A stretch of DNA of 7,271 nt from Bacteroidetes bacterium UBA1952 (GCA_002336725.1 DDEO01000104.1:1-7271); one strand, 5' to 3'. Counted from the first letter of the stretch, positions 1 to 6,125 are shown. Program-made: numbers and translations. Notes: generated from the sequence alone by a model not told the origin.

Positions 1-47
1 TCTTAAAGCCACGCAAGGTGCAACAGAAATAAAAAACCCGTCATCCA

Positions 48-184
48 AGCCGAAGGCTCCAACGCACGAAGTGCGTCCAACATCATCCAACGGCGAAGCG
101 TCCAACGCCCAAAGGGCTTCCAACGGCGAAGCGTCCAACGCCCAAAGGGCTTCCAACGGCGAAGCATCCAACGCCCAAAGGGCA
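48..184. repeat. Array of mini-hairpins spaced by CCAAC, including a 33-bp tandem repeat
   Basis: Three consecutive 33-bp units (86-118, 119-151, 152-184) differ at only a few bases. Each holds two small elements, one built on GGCGAAGC and one on GCCC-AAA-GGGC. Further left, the pattern continues with different stems: AGCC-GAA-GGCT (48-58) and ACGCAC-GAA-GTGCGT (62-76). All share a 3-nt purine loop and a CCAAC-like spacer. The array ends exactly at the stop codon of the porin gene (185-187), so it would form the 3' untranslated region of that mRNA. Confidence 0.9.
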
Positions 185-2230
185 TCAATTCACCAGTCCC
201 CAGCTCATATTCAGCCGGAGTATAAAATCCTGCGCCGGATAATACAGATAGTGCTGTACATTCCTGCGAATCACCAGCTGCTGCAACTGATCGGCGCTGA
301 GGCCCAGCCGGAAATGTTTTACGCGGAAGCTAAAAAAGGCAGTCAGCTCCGGCGGGTTGGAGATTTGCTCCGCCGACTGATGGTAAAACCGGTTGAGCAG
401 CGGCAGGTAGCCATCGGCGCTCCAGGGCGTGTTGTAGCGCACTTCCAGGCCGGTGTAAGTAGCAATGGCATCGTGGAAAAGCGTGCGTTCGTAGGCAATG
501 CTGTGGCGGCCCGTGTAGAGCGGTAGGTTGAGCGGCCCGTCGCCGTTGCGCTGTTGCAGGATGACTTCATTATCCCAGACCCATTTCCGGAAACGAAACT
601 GCTTTTTGACTACTGCCTGCAAAACCTGAAAAACGCCGTCCTGCTGCAACGCTTGCCCCTGACCGTCGTGATAGAGATAGTTGCCCACCAGCAGGCTGTG
701 AAACGAAGCCGAGAGTGCCCGTGAAGGCCAGCTAATACCACCGCCAATGCGGGTAAAAGTTTCTTTGGCAAAAGAAAGGTCGCGGCGAAAAAACGCGTTC
801 TCGTAGTGGCGGAAAGCGTAGGGCGCATCCCCGATTTGCTGCCGGAAATCGAGCTGCAGCACGAGGTCGCGGCCCAGACTGCGGCCCAGGCTGCCCGAAG
901 CGTCCAGGTTGCCGATAGCAGGCCCGGCGATAAAGAAAAGGCCCTGTGCGCGGAAGCGCCATTTGCGCAGCGAATCGGTGTTTTCGTTGGTGAGCGTTCC
1001 GGCGAGATAGGTATTAAAAAGCGTTTCGGCGTTTTTGGAAAGCGGCGTTTCGGTTGTGAATTTATCGGTTCGGATGCCCGCTCCGGCGCTCAGCAGCAGG
1101 GGCGCTTTACCCACAAAAGTTTGCAGCAGCAGGCGGTTGTCGGTCCACTCGTGGCGTTGCAGGCTATAAACCGAATCATTGGAGGTGAAAGATTTTCGGA
1201 AAATGGAAGCATAGCGGCCTGAATCGGGGCGCAGATCGGTGAAGATGTGGCGGACACTGCCGAGATTCAGCTCGTGCTGGAGCCGGAAGCGCGGCCGCAG
1301 TTTCAGGTCTATTTTAGTCGAGTCTTCGTTGTAGAGCGTGTCTATCGGGCCGAAGGTATAGGCGTGGCGCAGCGTAAACTGCCCATCGCGCAGGGTGTTG
1401 AAGACCGGCGAGCGGCGGGTGCTGTAATTGGCCGAGGAGATACGCGTGGGAATAGTAGCGCGGTCGGTATAGGCGTTGTTGGTGAGCATTTCCGCCGATA
1501 CAATGCCGCCGTTTTCATCCTGCTGAAAATTGTTGAAAACGATATTTCCGAAGACCTCGTAGCGCAGGTTTTTGCTTTGGTAATGACTGCTCAGGCTGGC
1601 GTTGTCGTGGTTGGTGCGCTGGCTGCGATAAAAGCCCGGCGAGGTCAGTTTGCGGTAGCGGGCGGCAAAGTTCCACTGCGGACGGATGTTCTGCGTGTGC
1701 AGGATTTCCGCCGACTGCTCCAGTTTAGACCCCAGCCGGTAGCTAAAAACCGAGTAGGGGCGCGTGGTATTGAAATACAAAATATCCTCGCAGCCAAACC
1801 GATAGGCATCGAAAGCCGGATAGCCGAAAGCGGGCTTCGCCTGCGCGAGTGTGGGTTGCCACAGAATCCATTGTGCCGCGCTGCCGAGGTTGCCCAGGTC
1901 GCGGTAGGGCAGGGCATAGAGTTGTGGGCGATGCAGGTTGTAGATGCTCGTGTCTTCAAACGGCGATTGGGTTTCAAATGCTTTTCCGGCGCGGATGATG
2001 GGTCGTGTGTCGTCCCATTCCTTCGTCATTTTGTGCCTGCTCGTGTCGCGCTGCGGGGCATTGTTGAGGCCAATGGGCTGACCGGGCAAACTGGGTGCCT
2101 GCGCAAGGGCGCAGACTGCGGGCACGCAGAAAATAAGGGTGTAGAAAAGCCAGCGCAGGGGAGCCAAAACAGGGGGATTAATTTTTAAGGCAATTCGCTT
2201 AAAGTATTTTTCTGTAAAAATGTGGGTCAT
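185..2230 (-). CDS. Putative outer-membrane porin (Porin_10-like beta-barrel)
   Basis: With the ATG at 2230 the protein has 681 residues. A hydrophobic segment (residues about 27-43, WLFYTLIFCVPAVCALA) followed by Q-A-P looks like a signal peptide, though its n-region is unusually long. The rest reads as a large beta-barrel: alternating polar and aromatic strands, many Y/F/R/N residues, and blocks typical of the Bacteroidota 'putative porin' family (PF14121), such as DLGNLGSAAQ and a YRKLTSPGFYRSQRTNHDN-like stretch. The last strand (FILRLNMSWGL) fits a terminal barrel strand. The expected role is an outer-membrane channel of unknown substrate; family membership is recalled from sequence features, not searched. 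The frame stays open to an ATG at 2281, but that N-terminus lies wholly inside a palindromic repeat, so I prefer 2230, itself on the repeat edge. A TTG at 2167 would give a more normal 22-residue signal peptide. The stop is TGA at 185-187, directly beside a hairpin array. Confidence 0.8.
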   Translation of the reverse strand: MTHIFTEKYFKRIALKINPPVLAPLRWLFYTLIFCVPAVCALAQAPSLPGQPIGLNNAPQRDTSRHKMTKEWDDTRPIIRAGKAFETQSPFEDTSIYNLHRPQLYALPYRDLGNLGSAAQWILWQPTLAQAKPAFGYPAFDAYRFGCEDILYFNTTRPYSVFSYRLGSKLEQSAEILHTQNIRPQWNFAARYRKLTSPGFYRSQRTNHDNASLSSHYQSKNLRYEVFGNIVFNNFQQDENGGIVSAEMLTNNAYTDRATIPTRISSANYSTRRSPVFNTLRDGQFTLRHAYTFGPIDTLYNEDSTKIDLKLRPRFRLQHELNLGSVRHIFTDLRPDSGRYASIFRKSFTSNDSVYSLQRHEWTDNRLLLQTFVGKAPLLLSAGAGIRTDKFTTETPLSKNAETLFNTYLAGTLTNENTDSLRKWRFRAQGLFFIAGPAIGNLDASGSLGRSLGRDLVLQLDFRQQIGDAPYAFRHYENAFFRRDLSFAKETFTRIGGGISWPSRALSASFHSLLVGNYLYHDGQGQALQQDGVFQVLQAVVKKQFRFRKWVWDNEVILQQRNGDGPLNLPLYTGRHSIAYERTLFHDAIATYTGLEVRYNTPWSADGYLPLLNRFYHQSAEQISNPPELTAFFSFRVKHFRLGLSADQLQQLVIRRNVQHYLYYPAQDFILRLNMSWGLVN

Positions 2231-2359
2231 TGCGAGGGGCCGCTCTCTACATATTGTTGGTCGGCCCGAAGCAACCTGCACGTTCCACCGTGTTTTGTGC
2301 AGGTTGCTTCAGCGGCCCAACAGCAGGACGTACGAGGGGCCGCTTCGCAATGACCCTCA
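2221..2359. repeat. Long imperfect palindrome (GTCATTGCGA-type dispersed repeat)
   Basis: Outer arms GGGTCATTGCGA (2224-2235) and TCGCAATGACCC (2345-2356) pair perfectly over 12 bp. Inner arms GAAGCAACCTGCAC (2268-2281) and GTGCAGGTTGCTTC (2297-2310) pair over 14 bp, and TGTTGG (2255-2260) pairs with CCAACA (2317-2322). CGAGGGGCCGCT occurs as a direct copy at 2233-2244 and 2333-2344. I recall palindromes with TCATTGCGAG and GAAGCAA motifs as common dispersed intergenic repeats in Bacteroidota and other bacteria; this was not searched. It fills most of the gap between the T9SS-cargo gene and the porin gene. Confidence 0.85.
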
Positions 2360-2400
2360 TTTTTTAGGGATTAACGTAGAAACGAATTGCAGCAATCTAT

Positions 2401-3783
2401 TTAATTCTTCAGAAAGCGCGCCGTAGCGGTCTGTTTCTCTGAAATCAGGCGAAGAAAATACAGTCCGGCGGGCGCTTCGGGCGGCAAAGGTAAGCGGAGG
2501 CTTGAAGCGCCTGCCGGAAAATCAGTTTTCAGCACCCGTTTTCCGGAAATTCCGTCTAAAAATTCTACTGTGCCTGGCTGGCTTAGCGGTTTTCCGGTCT
2601 GGATTTCTATAAAGTCATGGGCCGGATTAGGAAAGATGCTAAAACCGCTTTCCGATACCCTATTTTCCGGAAATTCCACACCCATAGCCGCGGAGGCATC
2701 TACTACATACAGGCCCGTCTGCATATCTGAAATCAAGACTTTATTTCCGGAAAAAAACGGATAGCAACCCCACGCGCCGGCAAAACCGCCGTGGCCTGCC
2801 GGCGGCGCATAAGTATCAAAATAGCCTGTGCGCACGGGGTTGGCCGGGTCGGCGAGCGAATAAATTTGCAGCCCTTGATAATAATGCGCGATAAAGGCCC
2901 GGTCGCCCTTCATCAGCGTGTTGTGCGGCACACAGGTATCGCCGCTACACGGACTGAAAAAGCTTTCAATGCGTAGTTGTGGCAGTCGGGTGGTGTTGAG
3001 CGCCTTCATCTGCAGGCCGTGGGTTTCGTCGGCCATAATGCCCGCGCCATTGGTTCCTATCCAACTGGAGTGGTTGTAGCCCTGCTGCGGGTAATTCGTC
3101 AATCCGCCGATGACGCTAAATTGATTGGCGGCATCAAAGCGCCCGATAATCAGGCCATAGGTGGCGGCGCTGAGGTAGGCTGTGTCGTTGCGCGCAAAGA
3201 TGGTATGCACCTTGTCGGCAATGCCGTTTTGGGCATTGAGGCGATGAGTAAGCACGGGCCGCATCGGGTTGGCGAGCGAATAGACGCGCAGGTAATCCAT
3301 GCCGAAGGAAGCGCCTTTGGGTGCAGCCAGATAGAGCCGCGCGGTGGCGGTGTCTATAAAAAGGGTGTGGGCCAGCAGCGGCGTGTCGCGCGGACTTTCA
3401 TAAACGAGGTGCAGCGAGTCGGGCAGAAAGCGGACATCAAAAACCTGAAGCGTGGCCGGCCCTTCGTCGGCAACGGCGTAGAGGTAGTGGCCGTAGGTTT
3501 TATAATCGCGGTGCGGAATAGGTTGTCCGCCGTTGCGCCCCGGAAAAAACACTACCTGTCGGCAATCGCTCACGCGGATGATATGTGCGCCCGCCGTGGA
3601 GCCGATAACGCCATATTCTACCCCTTTGGACGTAAATCCCCATACATCGCTGAAATATTGATTGCCGCTCGGCGGAATGCCGGTCGTGTCAAACCAGTGA
3701 CAGAGGAGCCGCACGTTTTGCCCCGGTTGCTGCGCACGGGCAGGCGCGGTGGAGAGCAGGAGCAGGAAGAGAAGCAGGCGCAT
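2401..3783 (-). CDS. Secreted LVIVD / choice-of-anchor B protein with T9SS type A sorting domain
   Basis: The product has 460 residues. Residues 1-18 (MRLLLFLLLLSTAPARAQ) form a signal peptide. Residues about 25-365 carry repeated beta-propeller-like strands of the LVIVD type, for example LQVFDVRFLPDSLHL (112-126), LRVYSLANPMRPVL (165-178) and LQIYSLADPANPV (305-317). A closing GAWGCYPFFSGNKVLISDM block near residues 336-354 is typical of the choice-of-anchor B family. Residues about 378-460 (FSIFPNPAHDFIEI ... GLYFLRLISE ... ARFLKN) are a type IX secretion C-terminal domain, normally cleaved during secretion or cell-surface attachment. The protein is therefore an exported surface or extracellular protein of unknown ligand or activity; no catalytic motif is visible. 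Cysteines near residues 279 and 284 could pair. The ATG at 3783 directly precedes the signal peptide, so the start is well supported. It is preceded by a triple hairpin and followed, before the porin gene, by a long palindromic repeat. Confidence 0.9.
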   Translation of the reverse strand: MRLLLFLLLLSTAPARAQQPGQNVRLLCHWFDTTGIPPSGNQYFSDVWGFTSKGVEYGVIGSTAGAHIIRVSDCRQVVFFPGRNGGQPIPHRDYKTYGHYLYAVADEGPATLQVFDVRFLPDSLHLVYESPRDTPLLAHTLFIDTATARLYLAAPKGASFGMDYLRVYSLANPMRPVLTHRLNAQNGIADKVHTIFARNDTAYLSAATYGLIIGRFDAANQFSVIGGLTNYPQQGYNHSSWIGTNGAGIMADETHGLQMKALNTTRLPQLRIESFFSPCSGDTCVPHNTLMKGDRAFIAHYYQGLQIYSLADPANPVRTGYFDTYAPPAGHGGFAGAWGCYPFFSGNKVLISDMQTGLYVVDASAAMGVEFPENRVSESGFSIFPNPAHDFIEIQTGKPLSQPGTVEFLDGISGKRVLKTDFPAGASSLRLPLPPEAPAGLYFLRLISEKQTATARFLKN

Positions 3784-3818
3784 ACGTATAAAGGTACGCC
3801 TGTGAGCGGGTGTAAGAT

Positions 3819-3862
3819 GCAGGCATAGCCTGCGGGATAGCCCGACGAAAGCGCAACTTTCG
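3819..3862. repeat. Three adjacent small hairpins between two genes
   Basis: GCAGGC-ATA-GCCTGC (3819-3833), CGGG-ATAG-CCCG (3833-3844) and CGAAAG-CGCAA-CTTTCG (3846-3862) lie back to back in the 88-bp gap between the toxin candidate and the T9SS-cargo gene. There is no T-tract after them on the minus strand, so they are not a classical terminator. They could end or stabilise the antitoxin/toxin mRNA, or be a dispersed repeat. Confidence 0.65.
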
Positions 3863-3871
3863 CCAAACGAC

Positions 3872-4312
3872 TCAAAGCAGCTTTTTATACTTCCTTTTAA
3901 CCGTTCCGGAATTTTTAAAGCAATTGATTAAAGCGGTGAATATTTCCGGCTTCATTTTACCCCATATCTCGTAGTCGCTGCCTTCATTTGGATAAATCTC
4001 TTTCAACAACTTAACGTCGTATTCGTCAATCTGATGACCATAGAGATAGGTCTTAAAAACAAAGGACTTTCCGCATTCCGTAATAGCAGTGTCTTTGGAC
4101 AGCACAAAGCAGTTCAGGTTAATATCGGGCAGTTCAATACAGCCGCTTTCGATATTTTCAGGAAAAGGAATGGTGTCTTTTCTTGTAGGAAGAGAGGCTA
4201 TAACCGTTCCGGTATCAAAATGTCTTAAAACAACAAAGTACTTTGGCTTTGCCGTGTTGCCGTTTTTGAAATAAAAGGGGTCGAAGTAAATGATGTTGCG
4301 TTCTTCAATCAT
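3872..4312 (-). CDS. Candidate toxin partner of a Panacea-type antitoxin (unrecognised family)
   Basis: A 146-residue cytoplasmic protein with no signal peptide or membrane segment. Its ATG lies 3 bp after the stop codon of the Panacea-domain gene, so the two are almost certainly co-transcribed. I do not recognise a named family. The N-terminal 50 residues (RNIIYFDPFYFKNGN, then KPKYFVVL and VIASLPTRKD) vaguely resemble the opening strands of PemK/MazF-type SH3-like barrel toxins, where a G-D-I/V strand is followed by a charged loop and K-R-P-hydrophobic; here the order is similar but GD and RP are replaced. The middle (GCIELP, CFVLSKDTAITECGK, YLYGHQID) is beta-rich with cysteines at about 58, 68 and 80. 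The C-terminal 25 residues are strongly basic (VKRKYKKLL), as in nucleic-acid-binding proteins. The toxin role is inferred from position beside the antitoxin. G+C is lower than in the flanking genes. The stop is TGA at 3872-3874. Confidence 0.75.
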   Translation of the reverse strand: MIEERNIIYFDPFYFKNGNTAKPKYFVVLRHFDTGTVIASLPTRKDTIPFPENIESGCIELPDINLNCFVLSKDTAITECGKSFVFKTYLYGHQIDEYDVKLLKEIYPNEGSDYEIWGKMKPEIFTALINCFKNSGTVKRKYKKLL

Positions 4313-4315
4313 GTT

Positions 4316-4885
4316 TTAGTGTGTCTCTATGTACTCGTTGTATATCTCTAATTTTCGCTCATCGTGGGCAATAATTTGTCCCATATTAATCAGGAATTCG
4401 GTATTGTTTATTTCTTCTCTTTCCAGCAATTCCAGAACAGCGTTCTCTTTGGCCGTGTGATACCACGGCGAATTGAGCCTGTGTGTATAGGAAATCAATT
4501 CCTGGGCAGACTTCTTCCCGAATTTCTCAATCACAAGATTCATTAATGCAATATCATTATCTGAAAACTCATCGTCGCTGAATGCGGATTGGGCAATGAT
4601 GTGGCTTCCATCGTCTTGTCGCCTGATATACTTGCTTAGTAAAGTCGGCTCGGTGGATAAATCAATGAACAATTCCTCAGAGACCGGGCCAAACTTCCAA
4701 ACCTTGTATTTTAGGTTCAGCAGGGGAATGCCGCTTTTTTTTATGGATATTTCATCCATAATATACAGCAATTTCAGGAGCCGGGTCTTGGAGAGTTGCG
4801 GTATTCTTTCTGATAGATAAATAACCGCATTCCCCACCTTTTCCAACTGTTCGGTGCTGAATGTAATATACGGCGTTGTATTCAT
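4316..4885 (-). CDS. Panacea / SocA-like (DUF4065) antitoxin domain protein
   Basis: A 189-residue protein matching the Panacea (SocA/GepA-like, DUF4065) family. Visible family marks are KTRLLKLLYIMDE at residues 33-45, YKVWKFGPVSEELF at 60-73 with the conserved GP, and a C-terminal SYTHRLNSPWYHTA block at 132-145. Known members act as promiscuous antitoxins that neutralise a toxin encoded next to them; Caulobacter SocA instead delivers its toxin to ClpXP. Here the partner would be the 146-residue protein encoded 3 bp downstream. The frame is open upstream to 5056, but that extension runs through the terminator of the neighbouring gene, and a Bacteroidota-type promoter sits just before 4885, so I start at the ATG at 4885 (MNTTPYITFS). 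No Shine-Dalgarno is seen. Local G+C is about 38% in a sampled line against 53-60% in flanking genes, consistent with horizontal acquisition. No fused DNA-binding domain is visible. Confidence 0.87.
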   Translation of the reverse strand: MNTTPYITFSTEQLEKVGNAVIYLSERIPQLSKTRLLKLLYIMDEISIKKSGIPLLNLKYKVWKFGPVSEELFIDLSTEPTLLSKYIRRQDDGSHIIAQSAFSDDEFSDNDIALMNLVIEKFGKKSAQELISYTHRLNSPWYHTAKENAVLELLEREEINNTEFLINMGQIIAHDERKLEIYNEYIETH

Positions 4886-4898
4886 GATAAGGAGTAAG

Positions 4899-4930
4899 CG
4901 AAGATAAAGTTTTTTTAGACGGTAGCAAAA
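4899..4930 (-). promoter_or_regulatory. Predicted promoter of the antitoxin/toxin operon
   Basis: On the minus strand, TTTTG (4926-4930) is followed by 19 bases and then TATCTTCG (4899-4906). This fits the Bacteroidota sigma consensus TTTG-N19/21-TAnnTTTG with one mismatch in the -7 box. The ATG at 4885 would lie only about 8-10 nt after the transcription start, so the leader would be very short. Predicted by pattern only. Confidence 0.45.
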
Positions 4931-4973
4931 GGACCATAAGCCGTTTTTGTATAAAAAATCAACCCCTAAACAC

Positions 4974-5016
4974 AAAAAACACCCGCCAGATTTTCCGGAA
5001 ACCTGACGGGTGTTTT
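4974..5016 (-). terminator. Strong intrinsic terminator after the deoxyhypusine synthase-like gene
   Basis: Arms 4976-4989 and 5003-5016 pair over 14 positions with a single C/A mismatch, with a core of CACCCG and CGGGTG. On the minus strand the stem runs into a T-rich tract (4974-4979). The stem begins 18 bp after the stop codon at 5034. A T-tract also exists in plus orientation, so it could work both ways. The 13-nt loop contains the palindrome TTCCGGAA (4993-5000). Confidence 0.88.
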
Positions 5017-5033
5017 CTTCAAAAAGCCTTTCC

Positions 5034-6008
5034 TTACTGCCCCAGAATCCACGCAAAAATCAACGGCGCTACAATCGTGGCATCGCTTTCCACGATGAAT
5101 TTCGGTGTGGTGATGTCCAGCTTGCCCCAGGTGATTTTTTCGTTCGGAACCGCGCCGGAATACGAGCCGTAAGACGTGGTGCTGTCGGAAATCTGGCAGA
5201 AATACGCCCAGAACGGCACGTCGTGCATCTCCAAATCCTGATACAGCATGGGTACCACGCAAATGGGGAAATCGCCCGCAATGCCGCCGCCAATCTGGAA
5301 GAAACCCACGCCTTTTCCGGAGCAATTATTCCGGTACCAGTCGGCCAGCCAGGTCATGTATTCAATGCCGCTCTTCATGGTTGAGGGCTTCAGTTCGCCC
5401 TTGATGCAATAGCTGGCAAAGATGTTGCCCATCGTGCTGTCTTCCCAGCCGGGACACACAATCGGCAGGTTTTTCTCCGCTGCGGCCAGCATCCAGCTAT
5501 TCTTCGGGTCAATCTCATAATACTGCTCCAGCACACCGCTGTTGAGCATCTTATACATAAACTCGTGCGGGAAATAGCGTTCGCCCGCCGCTTCGGCATC
5601 TTTCCACACCTTTTCGATGTGCGCCTGAATGCGGCGGAAGGCTTCTTCTTCCGGAATGCAGGTATCGGTTACGCGGTTGTAGTGGTTTTCGAGCAGGTCG
5701 TATTCTTCCTGCGGCGAAAGGTCGCGGTAGTTGGGTACGCGCTTGTAGTGGCTGTGGGCCACAAGGTTCATAATATCTTCTTCAAGGTTCGCACCTGTAC
5801 AGGAGATGATCGAAACTTTATCCTGGCGGATCATTTCAGCAAGACTTAATCCCAGCTCGGCTGTACTCATGGCACCTCCAAGAGTGATCATCATTTTACC
5901 ACCTTCGTTCAAATGTGTTTCATATCCTTTTGCTGCGTCAACCAATGCCGCTGCATTAAAGTGGCGGTAATGATGCTGTACAAATTGTGAAACCGGACCT
6001 TTGCTCAT
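5034..6008 (-). CDS. Deoxyhypusine synthase-family protein (bacterial DHS-like)
   Basis: A 324-residue cytoplasmic NAD-dependent enzyme of the deoxyhypusine synthase fold. Recognisable blocks are KMMITLGGAMSTAELG (38-53), ISCTGANLEEDIMNLVAHSHY (68-88), the IGGGIAGDFPICV block, SYGSYSGAVPNEKITWGKL, and DATIVAPL near the end. Lys296 in TWGKL aligns with the catalytic lysine of eukaryotic deoxyhypusine synthase (WGK, human Lys329), which carries the aminobutyl group from spermidine. Bacteria lack eIF5A, so the acceptor is probably a small amine, as in homospermidine synthases of this superfamily, but the substrate cannot be read from the sequence. The frame is open to an ATG at 6131, but that extension crosses the upstream terminator; MSKGPVSQ at 6008 is the better start, with a TAnnTTTG box just upstream. 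Codon usage changes sharply at about codon 83 (position 5762): the first 82 codons resemble the AT-richer genes to the right, the rest the GC-rich genes to the left. Confidence 0.92.
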   Translation of the reverse strand: MSKGPVSQFVQHHYRHFNAAALVDAAKGYETHLNEGGKMMITLGGAMSTAELGLSLAEMIRQDKVSIISCTGANLEEDIMNLVAHSHYKRVPNYRDLSPQEEYDLLENHYNRVTDTCIPEEEAFRRIQAHIEKVWKDAEAAGERYFPHEFMYKMLNSGVLEQYYEIDPKNSWMLAAAEKNLPIVCPGWEDSTMGNIFASYCIKGELKPSTMKSGIEYMTWLADWYRNNCSGKGVGFFQIGGGIAGDFPICVVPMLYQDLEMHDVPFWAYFCQISDSTTSYGSYSGAVPNEKITWGKLDITTPKFIVESDATIVAPLIFAWILGQ

Positions 6009-6033
6009 GTTCTTCGTTTTTAATATTGAGCAG

Positions 6034-6041
6034 CAAAAGTA
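6034..6041 (-). promoter_or_regulatory. Predicted -7 box of the deoxyhypusine synthase-like gene
   Basis: The minus strand reads TACTTTTG, a perfect match to the Bacteroidota -7 consensus TAnnTTTG, ending 26 nt before the ATG at 6008. No convincing TTTG -33 element is found 19-21 bp further upstream, so this is a half-supported promoter. It lies between the terminator of the previous gene and this start, as expected for an independent transcription unit. Confidence 0.5.
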
Positions 6042-6096
6042 AATATTTAAACCATTGTATTGAGTTGCTGTTTTAAGCAGCGCAGCGTTTTTCAAC

Positions 6097-6125
6097 AAAA
6101 AGCCCCAAACGGTTAAGTTGGGGCT
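6097..6125 (-). terminator. Intrinsic terminator after the small secreted protein gene
   Basis: AGCCCCAA (6101-6108) pairs perfectly with TTGGGGCT (6118-6125) around a 9-nt loop. On the minus strand the stem is followed by TTTTGTT (from 6100 leftwards). It lies 27 bp after the stop codon at 6152 and separates that gene from the deoxyhypusine synthase-like gene. Confidence 0.8.

Noticed and set aside
3..32. Possible tail of a convergent plus-strand gene (LKPRKVQQK then stop)
   Set aside because: Only nine codons are visible before a TAA, with nothing to identify them. It cannot be told from chance.
31..58. Possible terminator of the porin gene (AGCC-TTC-GGCT hairpin and a T-run on the minus strand)
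   Set aside because: The T-run starts 11 nt after the hairpin and the stem has only 4 bp, so it does not meet the pattern of an intrinsic terminator.
48..184. CRISPR array
   Set aside because: The units are directly adjacent 33-bp tandem copies with no unique spacers, and no cas gene is in view.
71..526. Plus-strand frame encoding an 11-residue repeat (NGEASNAQRAS)
   Set aside because: The repeated peptide is simply the translation of the 33-bp hairpin repeat, and the rest is antisense to the porin.
1247..2188. Plus-strand open frame of 313 codons opposite the porin gene
   Set aside because: It is entirely antisense to the porin and has no recognisable domain or plausible start context. 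GC-rich codons on the minus strand leave this frame open.
3789..3796. TACCTTTA on the minus strand as a -7 promoter box for the T9SS-cargo gene
   Set aside because: It mismatches the consensus at the last base, lacks a -33 TTTG at the right distance, and would put the transcription start on the ATG.
2977..3828. Plus-strand open frame of 283 codons opposite the T9SS-cargo gene
   Set aside because: It is antisense to a gene with a signal peptide, repeats and a sorting domain. Its own translation has no family features.
4886..5056. 57-residue N-terminal extension of the Panacea-domain protein
   Set aside because: The extension would be translated from the terminator of the upstream gene and across the predicted promoter, and it does not look like part of the domain.
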